Assembly: GCA_963744115.1 (NCBI GenBank)
Contig: CAVUSI010000003.1
Location: forward strand, 1,240,001 to 1,304,000
Source: Chersky-267 sp963744115
Lineage (GTDB): Bacteria; Chloroflexota; Limnocylindria; Limnocylindrales; CSP1-4
Length of the DNA stretch: 64,000 nucleotides
Direction of reading: 5' to 3'
Under the pieces are notes generated by a model, which ran no database searches, had not been told where the DNA came from, and saw only the letters and a list, made by a program, of their open reading frames with translations. The position numbers and the translations under genes were made by a program. Below are positions 18,091-26,653 of this stretch, piece after piece; position 1 is the first letter of the stretch, and each line of letters begins with the position of its first letter.

Positions 18091-19731
18091 CTGACCCCCG
18101 ACGATCCGACCCCCGAGGTCGAGCCGACCCTGTCATCCGACCTGTCCGCAGGACCGCCGCTCGAGCCGCCACATTCGTCGGCGCCGAGCCGCGGACGTCT
18201 CGCCAGGTTCGGCGCCGGGGTCCTGAGCGCGCTCGTCCCCGGGCTCGGCCACCTCGTGACCGGCCGGCGCCGGCTGGCGGCCCTGTTCGTGGCGCCACTG
18301 GTGGTCGCCCTGGTGGTGCTCGTGGTCCTCGCGCTGACGACCGACAAGCTGTCGCTGGCGGCCTCGCTCATCGATCCGTCGGTCGTCCAGGCCCTGCTGG
18401 TCCTCGAGGGTCTGTTCCTCGTCTGGCGGGTGATCGCCGTCGTCTCGTCGATGATCGACGGCGCCTTCCCCCGGTTCCGCGTCGTGGACGGCGCCGGGCT
18501 GGCGGTCATCCTGGCGCTGGTGATCCTGCCCCAGGCGGGTCTCGGTGTCGTCACCTATGCGGTCCAGGGGGCAGAGGCCCAGGTGTTCGACCCGGTCCAG
18601 TTCCCGAGCGCCGAGCCGGATGCCTCGACCGCCCCGGCGACGGAGCTCCCGGGGTCCTCGCTCTTCCCCGACACCTCGCCGTCGGTCGCGCCGAGCGCGC
18701 CGGCCCTGCCACCGCGGGTGACGGTCCTCCTCCTGGGCGTCGATTCCGGCGTCGGCCGGTCGACCGCCTCGACCGACACGATGATCGTGGCCAGCCTCGA
18801 CCCGGTCGCCAAGACCGTCTCGATGGTGTCGATCCCGCGGGACATGGTGAACGCGCCGCTCCCGAAGGGCGGCACGTTCAGCGCGAAGATCAACGGGCTC
18901 GTGGCGTACGTCCGCTGGCACCCGGACCAGTTTCCCGGCTACAACGGCCGCGGGCAGGCGGTCCTGGCCTACTCGCTCGGCAAGATCCTCGGCGTCCACA
19001 TCGACTACTACGCCCAGGTCGACCTCGGCGGCTTCGTCCAGACGGTCAACGCCGTCGGCGGCGTCGACGTGAGCGTCGATCACTCGCTGTGCGACGCTCG
19101 ATACAACGAGTACGGCTATGACGGCTACGCCATCGGGGCGGGTCGCCACCACATGAACGGCAACGCGGCGCTGGCCTACGCCCGGATCCGCAAGTCGGCC
19201 GGGGAGAGCGACTTCACCCGGGCCGCCCGCCAGCAGCAGGTCGTGGTGGCGCTCAAGGACAAGGTCGTCCGCGGCGGGTTCCTCCAGGACCCACTCGGGC
19301 TGCTCAAGGCCATCGGCCAGACGGTCCAGACGAACATCCCGCCGTCGGTCGTCCGGGACCTGGCGCCGCTCGCCAGCGACATCGGCTCGAACGACATCTA
19401 CAAGATGGTCGTGACGCACCCGCTCGTCCGGCCCGGCTTCGACCAGCGTGGGTCGATCCAGCTGCCCGACTTCAAGAAGATCGCCGCGCTCGGCGCCGCG
19501 ATGTTCACCCCGGTCGGGACCCGCCCGGCGGACAAGTACCAGTCGAAGCCACCGACGAGCACCGCCAAGGGCCCGGCCCAGGCCGCGCCGAGCTGCTCGG
19601 CGCCGAGCAAGCCCAAGCCGAAGCCGACGCCGAAGCCGACCCCCAAGCCGACCAAGAAGCCGACGCCGACCCCGACGCCGCCTGAGCCGACACCGACCGT
19701 CGAGCCGACCCCGACCCTGACCGCCCCCTAG
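18091..19731 (+). CDS. LytR-CpsA-Psr (LCP) family cell-wall ligase
   Basis: About 546 residues. A cytoplasmic N-terminus and several membrane helices (residues about 45-165) lead to an extracellular LCP domain: LLLGVDSGVGRSTASTDTMIVASLDP, SIPRDM, KINGLVAY, GGVDVSVD and the Arg-rich AYARIRKSAGESDFTRAARQQQVV. LCP enzymes transfer undecaprenyl-linked glycopolymers to peptidoglycan. The tail is a Lys-Pro-Thr repeat rich in PTPKP. The conserved-looking frame begins well upstream of the first GTG (18256), with no ATG/GTG/TTG available. A CTG at 18091 has AGAGGAG exactly 6 nt before it and is my preferred start. Starting at 18256 would remove the LSALVPGLGHLVTG segment and leave 491 residues. Confidence 0.88.
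   Translation: MTPDDPTPEVEPTLSSDLSAGPPLEPPHSSAPSRGRLARFGAGVLSALVPGLGHLVTGRRRLAALFVAPLVVALVVLVVLALTTDKLSLAASLIDPSVVQALLVLEGLFLVWRVIAVVSSMIDGAFPRFRVVDGAGLAVILALVILPQAGLGVVTYAVQGAEAQVFDPVQFPSAEPDASTAPATELPGSSLFPDTSPSVAPSAPALPPRVTVLLLGVDSGVGRSTASTDTMIVASLDPVAKTVSMVSIPRDMVNAPLPKGGTFSAKINGLVAYVRWHPDQFPGYNGRGQAVLAYSLGKILGVHIDYYAQVDLGGFVQTVNAVGGVDVSVDHSLCDARYNEYGYDGYAIGAGRHHMNGNAALAYARIRKSAGESDFTRAARQQQVVVALKDKVVRGGFLQDPLGLLKAIGQTVQTNIPPSVVRDLAPLASDIGSNDIYKMVVTHPLVRPGFDQRGSIQLPDFKKIAALGAAMFTPVGTRPADKYQSKPPTSTAKGPAQAAPSCSAPSKPKPKPTPKPTPKPTKKPTPTPTPPEPTPTVEPTPTLTAP
19612..19730 (+). repeat. Lys-Pro-Thr-Pro coding repeat at the LCP C-terminus
   Basis: Short degenerate repeats of AAGCCGACGCC/CCGACC type encode a KPTPKPTP tail of about 40 residues. 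This is typical of wall-spanning or flexible extracellular linkers, and a likely site of slippage or assembly error. Confidence 0.6.
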
Positions 19732-19759
19732 GCACCGCGACCCGACCGTCCGCCTCTGG

Positions 19760-19765
19760 TACCCT
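19760..19765 (+). promoter_or_regulatory. possible -10 (TACCCT) of the carAB operon
   Basis: TACCCT would start transcription near 19772, about ten bases before the first PyrR-type hairpin, so that the whole regulatory leader is transcribed. The -35 is weak. Confidence 0.35.
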
Positions 19766-19781
19766 TGGGCCGGTCCTTGCA

Positions 19782-19801
19782 GCCGGTCCCGTGAGACCGG
19801 C
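19782..19801 (+). promoter_or_regulatory. PyrR-binding-type RNA hairpin 1 (carAB leader)
   Basis: A 7-bp stem GCCGGTC/GACCGGC closes a CCGTGA loop. The core GGTCCCGTGAGACC (19785-19798) matches the published PyrR recognition consensus ARUCCNGNGAGGYU at the loop and neighbouring positions, with compensatory changes in the stem. PyrR binds such loops when UMP is high. Confidence 0.7.
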
Positions 19802-19804
19802 GTA

Positions 19805-19822
19805 CCGGTCCCGTGAGGCCGG
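19805..19822 (+). promoter_or_regulatory. PyrR-binding-type RNA hairpin 2 (carAB leader), overlapping a ribosome-binding site
   Basis: Stem CCGGTC/GGCCGG, loop CCGTGA. The core GGTCCCGTGAGGCC (19807-19820) matches the PyrR consensus at every position except the closing pair. Its 3' arm runs into GGAAGGGAGG (19821-19830), the only ribosome-binding site before the leader ORF. The geometry suggests translational rather than termination control. Confidence 0.75.
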
Positions 19823-19841
19823 AAGGGAGGCTCGATCGAGC

Positions 19842-19913
19842 GTGTCCGCGCAGCTTCGCCGCGACCTCATCGCCCTCCCGTCGCTCTTCCCGTCGATGGC
19901 TCGGCCGGCCTGA
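19842..19913 (+). CDS. 23-codon leader ORF coupled to carA
   Basis: A GTG-initiated ORF (begins MSAQLRRDL, ends SMARPA) preceded by GGAAGGGAGG and ending TGA inside TGATG, so that its last base is the first base of the carA ATG. carA itself has no Shine-Dalgarno sequence. I infer that ribosomes reach carA by terminating here and reinitiating, so that the hairpins controlling this ORF control the operon. The peptide has no run of any one amino acid that would suggest amino-acid attenuation. Spacing from the ribosome-binding site to the GTG is 11 nt, a little long. Confidence 0.55.
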   Translation: MSAQLRRDLIALPSLFPSMARPA

Positions 19914-21070
19914 TGCCGCTCCCGCCGCTGCCGTTCCCGGACTCCATCGTCGATCCCCGCGTCGGCGATCTCGGGCCGGCCGTGCTGGCGCTGGCGGACG
20001 GGACGGTCTTCCCCGGGATCGCCTTCGGGTCCCCGACCGCCGCGGGCGGCGACCTGGTCGTCAACACCAGCCAGACCGGCTACCAGGAGGTCTGCACGGA
20101 TCCGTCCTACGCGGGCCAGGTCGTGGCCATGACCTACCCGCTCATCGGGAACTATGGGCGGCTTCGCGACGACGATCAGTCGGGACGACCGTGGCTCCGC
20201 GCGCTCGTGGTCGCCAATGCGACCGCGGCCGTCGTCGACAAGGCCGCCCAGCTCGCGGCGCTGCTGCGAGACGAGCGCATCCCGGCCATCGCCGGGATCG
20301 ACACGCGGGCCCTGGCCCGGCACCTGCGCACGCACGGCTCGATCCCCGGGATCGTCACGGCACCCGGCGAGACCGATCACGCAATGGCCGTCGCCGCGGC
20401 GCGGGCGCTGCCGCGCTGGGAGGACCAGGATTTCGTCGACCTCGTCTCGCCCGACGAGCCGCGCGAGGTCGGCGATCCGTCGGCCGGTGGTCCGCTCGTC
20501 GCGATCGTCGACTTCGGGCTCAAGGCGAACATCGTCCGGTCGCTCCGGCGGCGCGGCGCCCGCGTCCGGATCCTTCCCCACACGATCTCGCCGGGCGAGG
20601 CCTTCGCCCCCGACGTCGACGGTCTCGTCCTGTCACCCGGGCCCGGCGATCCGTCGCGGCTGGCCGGGCCGGTCGCGCTGGCGGTCGCGGCGATCGCGGA
20701 TGGTCGGCCGCTGCTCGGGATCTGCCTCGGCCACCAGATCGTCGGGCGCGCCGCCGGCGCCGAGACGCGTCGGCTGCGGTTCGGTCATCACGGCGCGAAC
20801 CACCCCGTCCGGGATGTCGACACCGGGCTCGTCCAGGTGACGGCCCAGAACCACGAGGTCCAGGTGGTCGGGGACACGCTTCCGGCCGGCGGTGGGTTCC
20901 ACGTCAGCCAGGTGAACCTCAACGACGGGTCGGTCGAGGGGCTGCGCCACCGCGAGCTGCCGATCGAGACCGTGCAGTACCACCCCGAGGGCGCCCCGGG
21001 ACCGCTCGACGCGCTCGCCGTGTTCGACCGGTTCGTGGCCGCCTGCGACGCCCACCGGGGCGGACGATGA
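19913..21070 (+). CDS. carA: carbamoyl-phosphate synthase small subunit
   Basis: A 385-residue glutaminase subunit of normal length. The N-terminal domain shows LALADGTVFPGIAFG, TSQTGYQEVCTDPSYAGQ and GIDTRALARHLR. The class I amidotransferase domain has nucleophile Cys271 in GICLGHQ, with His and Glu of the triad in YHPEG near residue 360. It hydrolyses glutamine and channels ammonia to CarB for pyrimidine and arginine synthesis. The ATG overlaps the leader-ORF stop, and the TGA overlaps the carB ATG, so leader, carA and carB are translationally linked. No other pyr gene is adjacent. Confidence 0.97.
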   Translation: MPLPPLPFPDSIVDPRVGDLGPAVLALADGTVFPGIAFGSPTAAGGDLVVNTSQTGYQEVCTDPSYAGQVVAMTYPLIGNYGRLRDDDQSGRPWLRALVVANATAAVVDKAAQLAALLRDERIPAIAGIDTRALARHLRTHGSIPGIVTAPGETDHAMAVAAARALPRWEDQDFVDLVSPDEPREVGDPSAGGPLVAIVDFGLKANIVRSLRRRGARVRILPHTISPGEAFAPDVDGLVLSPGPGDPSRLAGPVALAVAAIADGRPLLGICLGHQIVGRAAGAETRRLRFGHHGANHPVRDVDTGLVQVTAQNHEVQVVGDTLPAGGGFHVSQVNLNDGSVEGLRHRELPIETVQYHPEGAPGPLDALAVFDRFVAACDAHRGGR

Positions 21071-24000
21071 TCGAGGGCGCGGTGCGCGGCGCCCGCGGAC
21101 GGCCCCCGGCGTCGGTCATCATCCTCGGGTCCGGGCCGGTCGTCATCGGTCAGGCGGCGGAGTTCGACTACGCCGGCACCCAGGCGTGCCGGGCGCTCCG
21201 GGCTGAAGGGGTCCGGACCATCCTCGTCAATTCCAACCCGGCGACGATCATGACCGACCCGACCGTGGCCGATGCGGTCTACCTCGAACCGCTGACCGTC
21301 GAGGCCGTCGAGGCGGTCATCGTCCGGGAGCGGCCGGAGGGCCTGCTGGCCGGACTCGGCGGGCAGACGGCGCTCAACCTGGCAGTGGCGCTGGCCCGGG
21401 CCGGCGTCCTCGAGCGGCACGGCGTCCGCCTCATCGGGACGCCGCTCGAGGCGATCGAGATGGCCGAGGATCGCGAGCTGTTCCGGAACCTCCTCGACCG
21501 GCTCGGCCAGCCCTACGCGCCGTCGTGGATCGTCGAGGGCGCGACGGCCGAGGAACGCGACCGTTCGGCCGACGCGGCGCTGCGCGAGATCGGCCTGCCC
21601 GCCATCGTCCGCCCCGCGTTCACCCTTGGCGGCACGGGCGGAGGGATCGTCGAGACCGAGGCGGCCTACCGGGAGCGGGTCCGGACGGGGCTCCGCAGCA
21701 GCCCGATCGGCCAGGTGATGGTCGAGCGCTGCCTGGTCGGCTGGGGCGAGATCGAATACGAGGTGATGCGCGACGCCGACGACACCTGCATCGCGGTGTG
21801 CTCGATGGAGAACGTCGACCCGCTCGGGGTCCACACCGGCGACTCGATCGTCGTGGCGCCCGTCCAGACCCTGCCGGACCCCGTCCACCAGCGGCTGCGC
21901 AGTGCCGCCCTGGCCATCATCCGCGCGCTCGGGGTCGAGGGCGGCTGCAACGTCCAGTTCGCGCTGAGCCCGGACTACAGCGACTACGCGGTCATCGAGG
22001 TGAACCCGAGGGTCAGCCGCTCATCGGCGCTGGCGAGCAAGGCGACCGGCTACCCGATCGCGCGAGTCGCGGCCCAGATCGCCGCGGGACGCCGGCTGGC
22101 CGAGATCCCCAACGTCGTGACCGGGACGACCGTCGCCGCGTTCGAGCCGGCGCTCGACTACGTCGTCGTCAAGCTGCCCCGCTTCCCGTTCGACAAGTTC
22201 CCGACCGCGGACCGGTCGCTCGGCAGCCAGATGAAGGCGACGGGCGAGGTGATGGCGATCGACCGGACCTTCGGGTCGGCCCTCAACAAGGCCCTCCGCG
22301 GCCTCGAGCAGGCGGGGGTGGGTCCGCTCGCCGAGGACCCCGAGTGGGCACCGAGCCTCGACTATCTCGCGGCCGCCCTGCCCGCTGCTCCGGGCGACGA
22401 CGACGCCCCTGCGCAGGACGAGGCCGACGACGACGCGCCGATCCGCTGGGTCGGCGCGGACGGCGCGGCCTGCGAATCGACCCGTCACGCCGAGCGGACC
22501 GCGGCCCCGCTCGTCCTGAAGCGGTTCCTCGCGCCCTCCGATACGCGCCTGTGGCGTGTCCTGGCGCTCCTTCGCCGAGGCGTGCCCGAGGCGACGATCC
22601 ACGCCGCGACCGGGATCAGCCCGTGGTTCCTCGCCGAGTTCGGGCGGGCCGTCGGCCTGGAACGCGACGTGGCGGGGTGCGCTGACCGGCTGGCGGACCC
22701 GACCGATGCGGCCGCGGCGACCCTCCTGTCGACGGCGAAACGGGCCGGCTTCGGGGATCGCGAGCTGGCAGCGCTGGCGGGAGTCGATCCGGCCGCGCTC
22801 GGTGCCGCCCGCCAGACCCTCGGCCTGCGACCCGGCTACGCGATGGTCGACACCTGCGCCGCCGAGTTCGCGGCCGAGACGCCGTATTTCTATGCGACCT
22901 ACGCGGCGGCGGGGTCGCCGCCCGAAGCGCCACCCGTGGCCCGCCCGGCAGCGCTCGTCATCGGCTCCGGCCCGGTCCGGATCGGCCAGGGCATCGAATT
23001 CGACTACTGCGCGGTCCAGGCGGCGGAGTCGCTTCGGCGGCTGGGGTGGTCGGCGGTGATGATCAACTCGAACCCCGAGACCGTGTCGACCGACTTCGAC
23101 GCGAGCACCCGGCTGTATTTCGAGCCGCTCGACCCGGAATCGGTCCTCGGGGTCGTCGACGCGGAGACCCTCCCGGGCGGCGAGCGCCTGCCGGCCTTCG
23201 TCCAGTTCGGCGGCCAGACCCCGCTCAACCTGGCCGCCCCACTCGCCGCCGCGGGTGTGCCGCTGCTCGGTGCCGACCTCGAGGCGATCGACCAGTCGGA
23301 GGAGCGCACCCGGTTCTCCGCCCTCCTCGACCGGCTCGGCATCCCACAGCCCGAGGGCGGGATGGCTCACAGCGTCGAGGAGGCGCTCACCCTGGCCGAA
23401 CGGATCGGCTACCCGGTCATCGTCCGGCCGTCGTTCGTCATCGGCGGCCTCGCCATCGACTTCGCCTACTCACCGGGCGACCTGGTCCGGCAGCTGGCGA
23501 TGGCCACCGTGGTCGACCCCGACCGGCCGGTCCGGATCGACCGCTACCTCGAGGGCCTGGAGGTCGACGTCGATGCCGTCTCGGACGGGACCGACGTGCT
23601 CATCCCCGGGCTGCTCGAGCACGTCGAACGGGCCGGGGTCCATTCCGGGGACTCGGTCGGGGTCTTCCCGCCGCAGACCGTCTCCCCGGGCGACTCGGAC
23701 CTCATCGTCGCGACGATGGAACGGATCGTCCTGGCCCTCGGCGTCCGCGGCCTGGTAAACGCCCAGTTCATCGTCCGCGACGACGGCGTCTACCTCATCG
23801 AGGTCAACCCGCGAGCGTCGCGGACGGTCCCGTTCCTGAGCAAGGTCACGGGCGTGCCGATGGTCGACCTGGCGGTCAGGATCGCCCTCGGCGAGACGCT
23901 CCACGAGATGGGCTGGCGCGGTGGGCTGCTGCCGGAGCCGGCATTCGTCGCGGTCAAGGCGCCGGCATTCTCGACGGCCAAGCTCCGCGGCGTCGATCCA

Positions 24001-24603
24001 TCGGTCGGACCCGGGATGCAGTCGACCGGCGAGGTGATCGGGATCCACCGCGATCCGCGCGTAGCGCTGGCCAAGGCGCTGCTCGGCGCGGCGCTCGTCC
24101 CGCCGCGACCCGGCGCGGATGGCGCGCTCGCCCTCCTGTCGATCGCCGATCGCGACAAGCCGCTGCTCGGGCGGCTGGCGGCAGGCCTCGCCCGCGCGGG
24201 CTACCGCTTCGCGGCCACCGCGGGCACGGCCGGCGCGCTGGCCGCTCTCGGCCACGAGTCCCGGCCGGTCCTCAAGTACCTGGCCGGCGGGGGAGCGGTC
24301 GACGTCCCGGGAGCGGAGGGAACGCCGATCCTGGATCTCATCGAGTCGGGCGAGGTCCGCCTGGTCGTCAACACGCCGACACCGCAGTCCGGCGCGGTCC
24401 GCGACGCGGCCGAGATCCGCCTGGCGGCCACCGCCGAAGGGATCCTCTGCCTGACCGCGATCGAGACGGCGGTCGCGGCCGCCGAGGCGCTCGATCCGGC
24501 GCTCATCGACCGCCTGGCCGAGGTCACCTCACTGACCGAATGGGTGCCCGGGCCCCCGAACGCCGCGCCGGCCGAGGGGACGCCGGTGGGCGTCAGCGGC
24601 TGA
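21067..24603 (+). CDS. carB: carbamoyl-phosphate synthase large subunit
   Basis: A 1,178-residue protein, about 100 longer than the Escherichia coli enzyme. Two ATP-grasp halves are clear: the first with GSGPVVIGQAAEFDYAGTQA, LVNSNPATIMTD and GGTGGGI, the second with GSGPVRIGQGIEFDYC, MINSNPETVSTD and RPSFVIGG. The C-terminal MGS-like allosteric domain (LSIADRDKPLLGRLAAGL onward) is where UMP and ornithine bind in homologues. Extra length is partly an acidic linker at residues of about 440-490 (PGDDDAPAQDEADDDAP) before the oligomerisation domain. The ATG overlaps the carA stop. The 3' end overlaps the convergent membrane-protein gene by 11 bp. Confidence 0.97.
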   Translation: MIEGAVRGARGRPPASVIILGSGPVVIGQAAEFDYAGTQACRALRAEGVRTILVNSNPATIMTDPTVADAVYLEPLTVEAVEAVIVRERPEGLLAGLGGQTALNLAVALARAGVLERHGVRLIGTPLEAIEMAEDRELFRNLLDRLGQPYAPSWIVEGATAEERDRSADAALREIGLPAIVRPAFTLGGTGGGIVETEAAYRERVRTGLRSSPIGQVMVERCLVGWGEIEYEVMRDADDTCIAVCSMENVDPLGVHTGDSIVVAPVQTLPDPVHQRLRSAALAIIRALGVEGGCNVQFALSPDYSDYAVIEVNPRVSRSSALASKATGYPIARVAAQIAAGRRLAEIPNVVTGTTVAAFEPALDYVVVKLPRFPFDKFPTADRSLGSQMKATGEVMAIDRTFGSALNKALRGLEQAGVGPLAEDPEWAPSLDYLAAALPAAPGDDDAPAQDEADDDAPIRWVGADGAACESTRHAERTAAPLVLKRFLAPSDTRLWRVLALLRRGVPEATIHAATGISPWFLAEFGRAVGLERDVAGCADRLADPTDAAAATLLSTAKRAGFGDRELAALAGVDPAALGAARQTLGLRPGYAMVDTCAAEFAAETPYFYATYAAAGSPPEAPPVARPAALVIGSGPVRIGQGIEFDYCAVQAAESLRRLGWSAVMINSNPETVSTDFDASTRLYFEPLDPESVLGVVDAETLPGGERLPAFVQFGGQTPLNLAAPLAAAGVPLLGADLEAIDQSEERTRFSALLDRLGIPQPEGGMAHSVEEALTLAERIGYPVIVRPSFVIGGLAIDFAYSPGDLVRQLAMATVVDPDRPVRIDRYLEGLEVDVDAVSDGTDVLIPGLLEHVERAGVHSGDSVGVFPPQTVSPGDSDLIVATMERIVLALGVRGLVNAQFIVRDDGVYLIEVNPRASRTVPFLSKVTGVPMVDLAVRIALGETLHEMGWRGGLLPEPAFVAVKAPAFSTAKLRGVDPSVGPGMQSTGEVIGIHRDPRVALAKALLGAALVPPRPGADGALALLSIADRDKPLLGRLAAGLARAGYRFAATAGTAGALAALGHESRPVLKYLAGGGAVDVPGAEGTPILDLIESGEVRLVVNTPTPQSGAVRDAAEIRLAATAEGILCLTAIETAVAAAEALDPALIDRLAEVTSLTEWVPGPPNAAPAEGTPVGVSG

Positions 24604-26110
24604 CGACCGCGGGGATCGACGCGGCGGGCGTCTCCGACTGGGTGACGATCGCCTGGCCGAGGGACCACAGGGTCAGGGCGGTGAGGCCGACCATCAGCAG
24701 CGCGAGCGGCACCTCGCGGAGGCGCGGATCGCGACGCGATGGCGACGTGGAACCTCGCTCTCGGGCCAACCGCTCCCGGACGTAGACCGCGTGGCCCGCC
24801 CACGCGCCGACGACGTGGCCGCCGACGACCGAGAACAGCTGCAGGCTCCAGGCGACCGAACCCGGGAGCCAGGTCGTCCCCGGCTCGAAGCCCCCGAGGC
24901 CGAGCAGGTCCGTGCCGCCCAGGCCCAGCGGGTCGGTCAGCGCGAGCAGGATCCGCTGGCTGTCGAACAGGATGAACGTCAGGTAGTGGGCGATCAGGTA
25001 GCCGATGGCGATCGGGATCAGGCCGGCGGTCAAGGCCGGGTAGCCGACGATGCGGGCGACCAACAGGGCGATCGCCACCACGATCGCAAGCCAGCCGAAC
25101 AGCAGCAGGCTCTGCTCGACGATCGTGGGGACGCCGAAGGCTTCGAAGAAGACCTGCGTCTGCGACAGCCCGTCGTACAGGATCCCACCGATCGACAGCG
25201 CCACCATGACCAGGCTCGCCGGCCGATGGTCCGCTTCGAGGAGGCCGGTCGCGAAGGTCCGGACCCGCAGCCGCTCGACCGTCCTCGGGTCGCCGGCCGT
25301 CCGCGCGTCGTCGTGGCCGTGGGGGAGCGCGAGCGGCGCCAGTCGCCCGATCAGCCCGAACCAGACCGAGAACACCTCGCCGCTGCGACGCCACGGCTCC
25401 CGGCCGAACTGGGCCATCGCGATCAGGGTGATCACCGTGTAGCCGACGAGGATGATCCCGAGACCCTGGCCGCTCCGGGCGGCCGGGATCGCCAGCTCGA
25501 GCCAGATCACGACACTGAAGCCGACGATGGCGGGCCAACGGCCCAGCCGGTCCGGGTACGGTGCCGAAGCACCGCCCGATAGCCCGAGGCCGGACATCGC
25601 ACCGGCGGCCAGGCGGTGGAGCGAGCTGAACGGGTCCAGCCACGTCCAGACCGGACCGATGAATGCCGACACGAGGGCAAGACCGACCCAGCCGTACGTC
25701 CACAGGAAGAGCGACGCGACGTCGCCCTCCGAGTGCCCGCCGAGGAGGACCGCCTGGACGACGATCCAGGTCCAGGCGAGCAGGCCGACGACGGTGATCG
25801 TCCGACGAAGGAGCCGCGGGACGCCGACCGTCTGGTGATCGACGGCACTGGCGGCGAGAGTGGCGTCGGGGGCGTCGGGCGACCCGTCGCCACGGGCGAA
25901 CAGGATGGCGAACGACACGCCGACGGCGAGCGCGGCGCCGACGAGGTACGCTCCGAGCGGGATCGGTGACGTGAAACGACCGGTCAACTGGTGCGCCGAC
26001 GCGATCGCCGGCGCAGCGAGCCCGATGAGGGCCAGCGCCAGGGACGCCAGCACGGGCTCGCCGATCCGACCGGCAAGGCTGCGCTGGCGATCGGTCGGCG
26101 GAACGCTCAC
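24593..26110 (-). CDS. multi-pass membrane protein resembling actinobacterial 'fenitrothion hydrolase'-annotated proteins
   Basis: A 505-residue integral membrane protein with about ten to twelve hydrophobic segments. An N-terminal secretion-like helix is followed by SAHQLTGRF, the same layout as membrane proteins in high-GC bacteria that databases often label fenitrothion hydrolase. I give little weight to that enzymatic name. WTWLDPFSSLHRLA and YLIAHYLTFILFDSQR look like conserved loops. Histidines in helices (HYL, GGHVVGAWAGHAVY) suggest metal or haem binding, but this is speculation. The GTG at 26110 is preferred because TAGACT stands 8 nt before it; an in-frame ATG at 26176 would overlap the divergent gene. 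Confidence 0.7.
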   Translation of the reverse strand: MSVPPTDRQRSLAGRIGEPVLASLALALIGLAAPAIASAHQLTGRFTSPIPLGAYLVGAALAVGVSFAILFARGDGSPDAPDATLAASAVDHQTVGVPRLLRRTITVVGLLAWTWIVVQAVLLGGHSEGDVASLFLWTYGWVGLALVSAFIGPVWTWLDPFSSLHRLAAGAMSGLGLSGGASAPYPDRLGRWPAIVGFSVVIWLELAIPAARSGQGLGIILVGYTVITLIAMAQFGREPWRRSGEVFSVWFGLIGRLAPLALPHGHDDARTAGDPRTVERLRVRTFATGLLEADHRPASLVMVALSIGGILYDGLSQTQVFFEAFGVPTIVEQSLLLFGWLAIVVAIALLVARIVGYPALTAGLIPIAIGYLIAHYLTFILFDSQRILLALTDPLGLGGTDLLGLGGFEPGTTWLPGSVAWSLQLFSVVGGHVVGAWAGHAVYVRERLARERGSTSPSRRDPRLREVPLALLMVGLTALTLWSLGQAIVTQSETPAASIPAVVSR

Positions 26111-26118
26111 GGGATCGG

Positions 26119-26124
26119 AGTCTA
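26119..26124 (-). promoter_or_regulatory. TAGACT -10 element, leaderless type
   Basis: On the minus strand TAGACT precedes the GTG at 26110 by 8 nt, deciding the start of the membrane protein. Confidence 0.4.
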
Positions 26125-26168
26125 GCGCCTCCGTCCGGGATCGCCGCCCGTTCGAAGGGACCATCGAG

Positions 26169-26624
26169 ATGACCATCCTGACCTCAGGCCACGCGGCCTC
26201 CGCCCCGGCGCCCGGCGGGCTCCCGTCGATCGCGCCGATCGAACCGACCGGAGGCTACGTCCCGGGTGCCTGCAACATCGGTCCGGCCGAGATCGCCCGG
26301 CGACGCCGGTCCGGCTGGATCGGGCTCGCGGCGTCGCTCGTCCTGGGCGTCGCGCTCGTCGTCCTCGGGACGCCGGCCTGGAGTCGGCTCCTGCTCGCCC
26401 TCCCGCTGTACATCGCGGCGATCGGCTTCATCCAGGCGAGGGACCGCTTCTGCGTCGGCTTCGCCGCGGCCGGGATCACGAACTTCGAGGAGCTCGGGAC
26501 CGTCCATCGGATCGAGGATGACGCGCCTCGGACCGCCGACCGTCGACACGCCCGCGGCCTGCTTGTTCGGTCCGCGGCCATCGCGGTCGTCGGGGCCGTC
26601 GCCTTCGCCCTGCTGCCGATCTGA
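26169..26624 (+). CDS. small membrane protein with CNIGPAEI motif, unknown function
   Basis: A 151-residue protein. A soluble N-terminus holds GACNIGPAEIARRRRSGW (residues about 34-51), followed by two hydrophobic helices (WIGLAASLVLGVALVVLG and LLLALPLYIAAIGFIQ), a polar loop with CVGFAAAGITNFEELG, and a last helix (AAIAVVGAVAFALL). The CNIG..EI..RR motif recurs in uncharacterised small membrane proteins of high-GC bacteria. I have no function for it. The ATG has GAAGGGACC upstream. Confidence 0.7.
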   Translation: MTILTSGHAASAPAPGGLPSIAPIEPTGGYVPGACNIGPAEIARRRRSGWIGLAASLVLGVALVVLGTPAWSRLLLALPLYIAAIGFIQARDRFCVGFAAAGITNFEELGTVHRIEDDAPRTADRRHARGLLVRSAAIAVVGAVAFALLPI

Positions 26625-26631
26625 GCCGGCG

Positions 26632-26653
26632 GATCGACCCGTACCAGTCGATC
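26632..26653. terminator. inverted repeat between convergent genes, possible bidirectional terminator
   Basis: GATCGAC, an 8-nt loop, then GTCGATC makes a perfect 7-bp stem in the 27-bp gap between the two convergent stops. No T-tract follows on either strand, so the terminator call is tentative. Confidence 0.4.

Noticed and set aside
19813..21066. 418-codon in-frame extension upstream of carB
   Set aside because: It overlaps the leader and the whole of carA in another frame and has shadow composition. carB starts normally at 21067 with an ATGA overlap.
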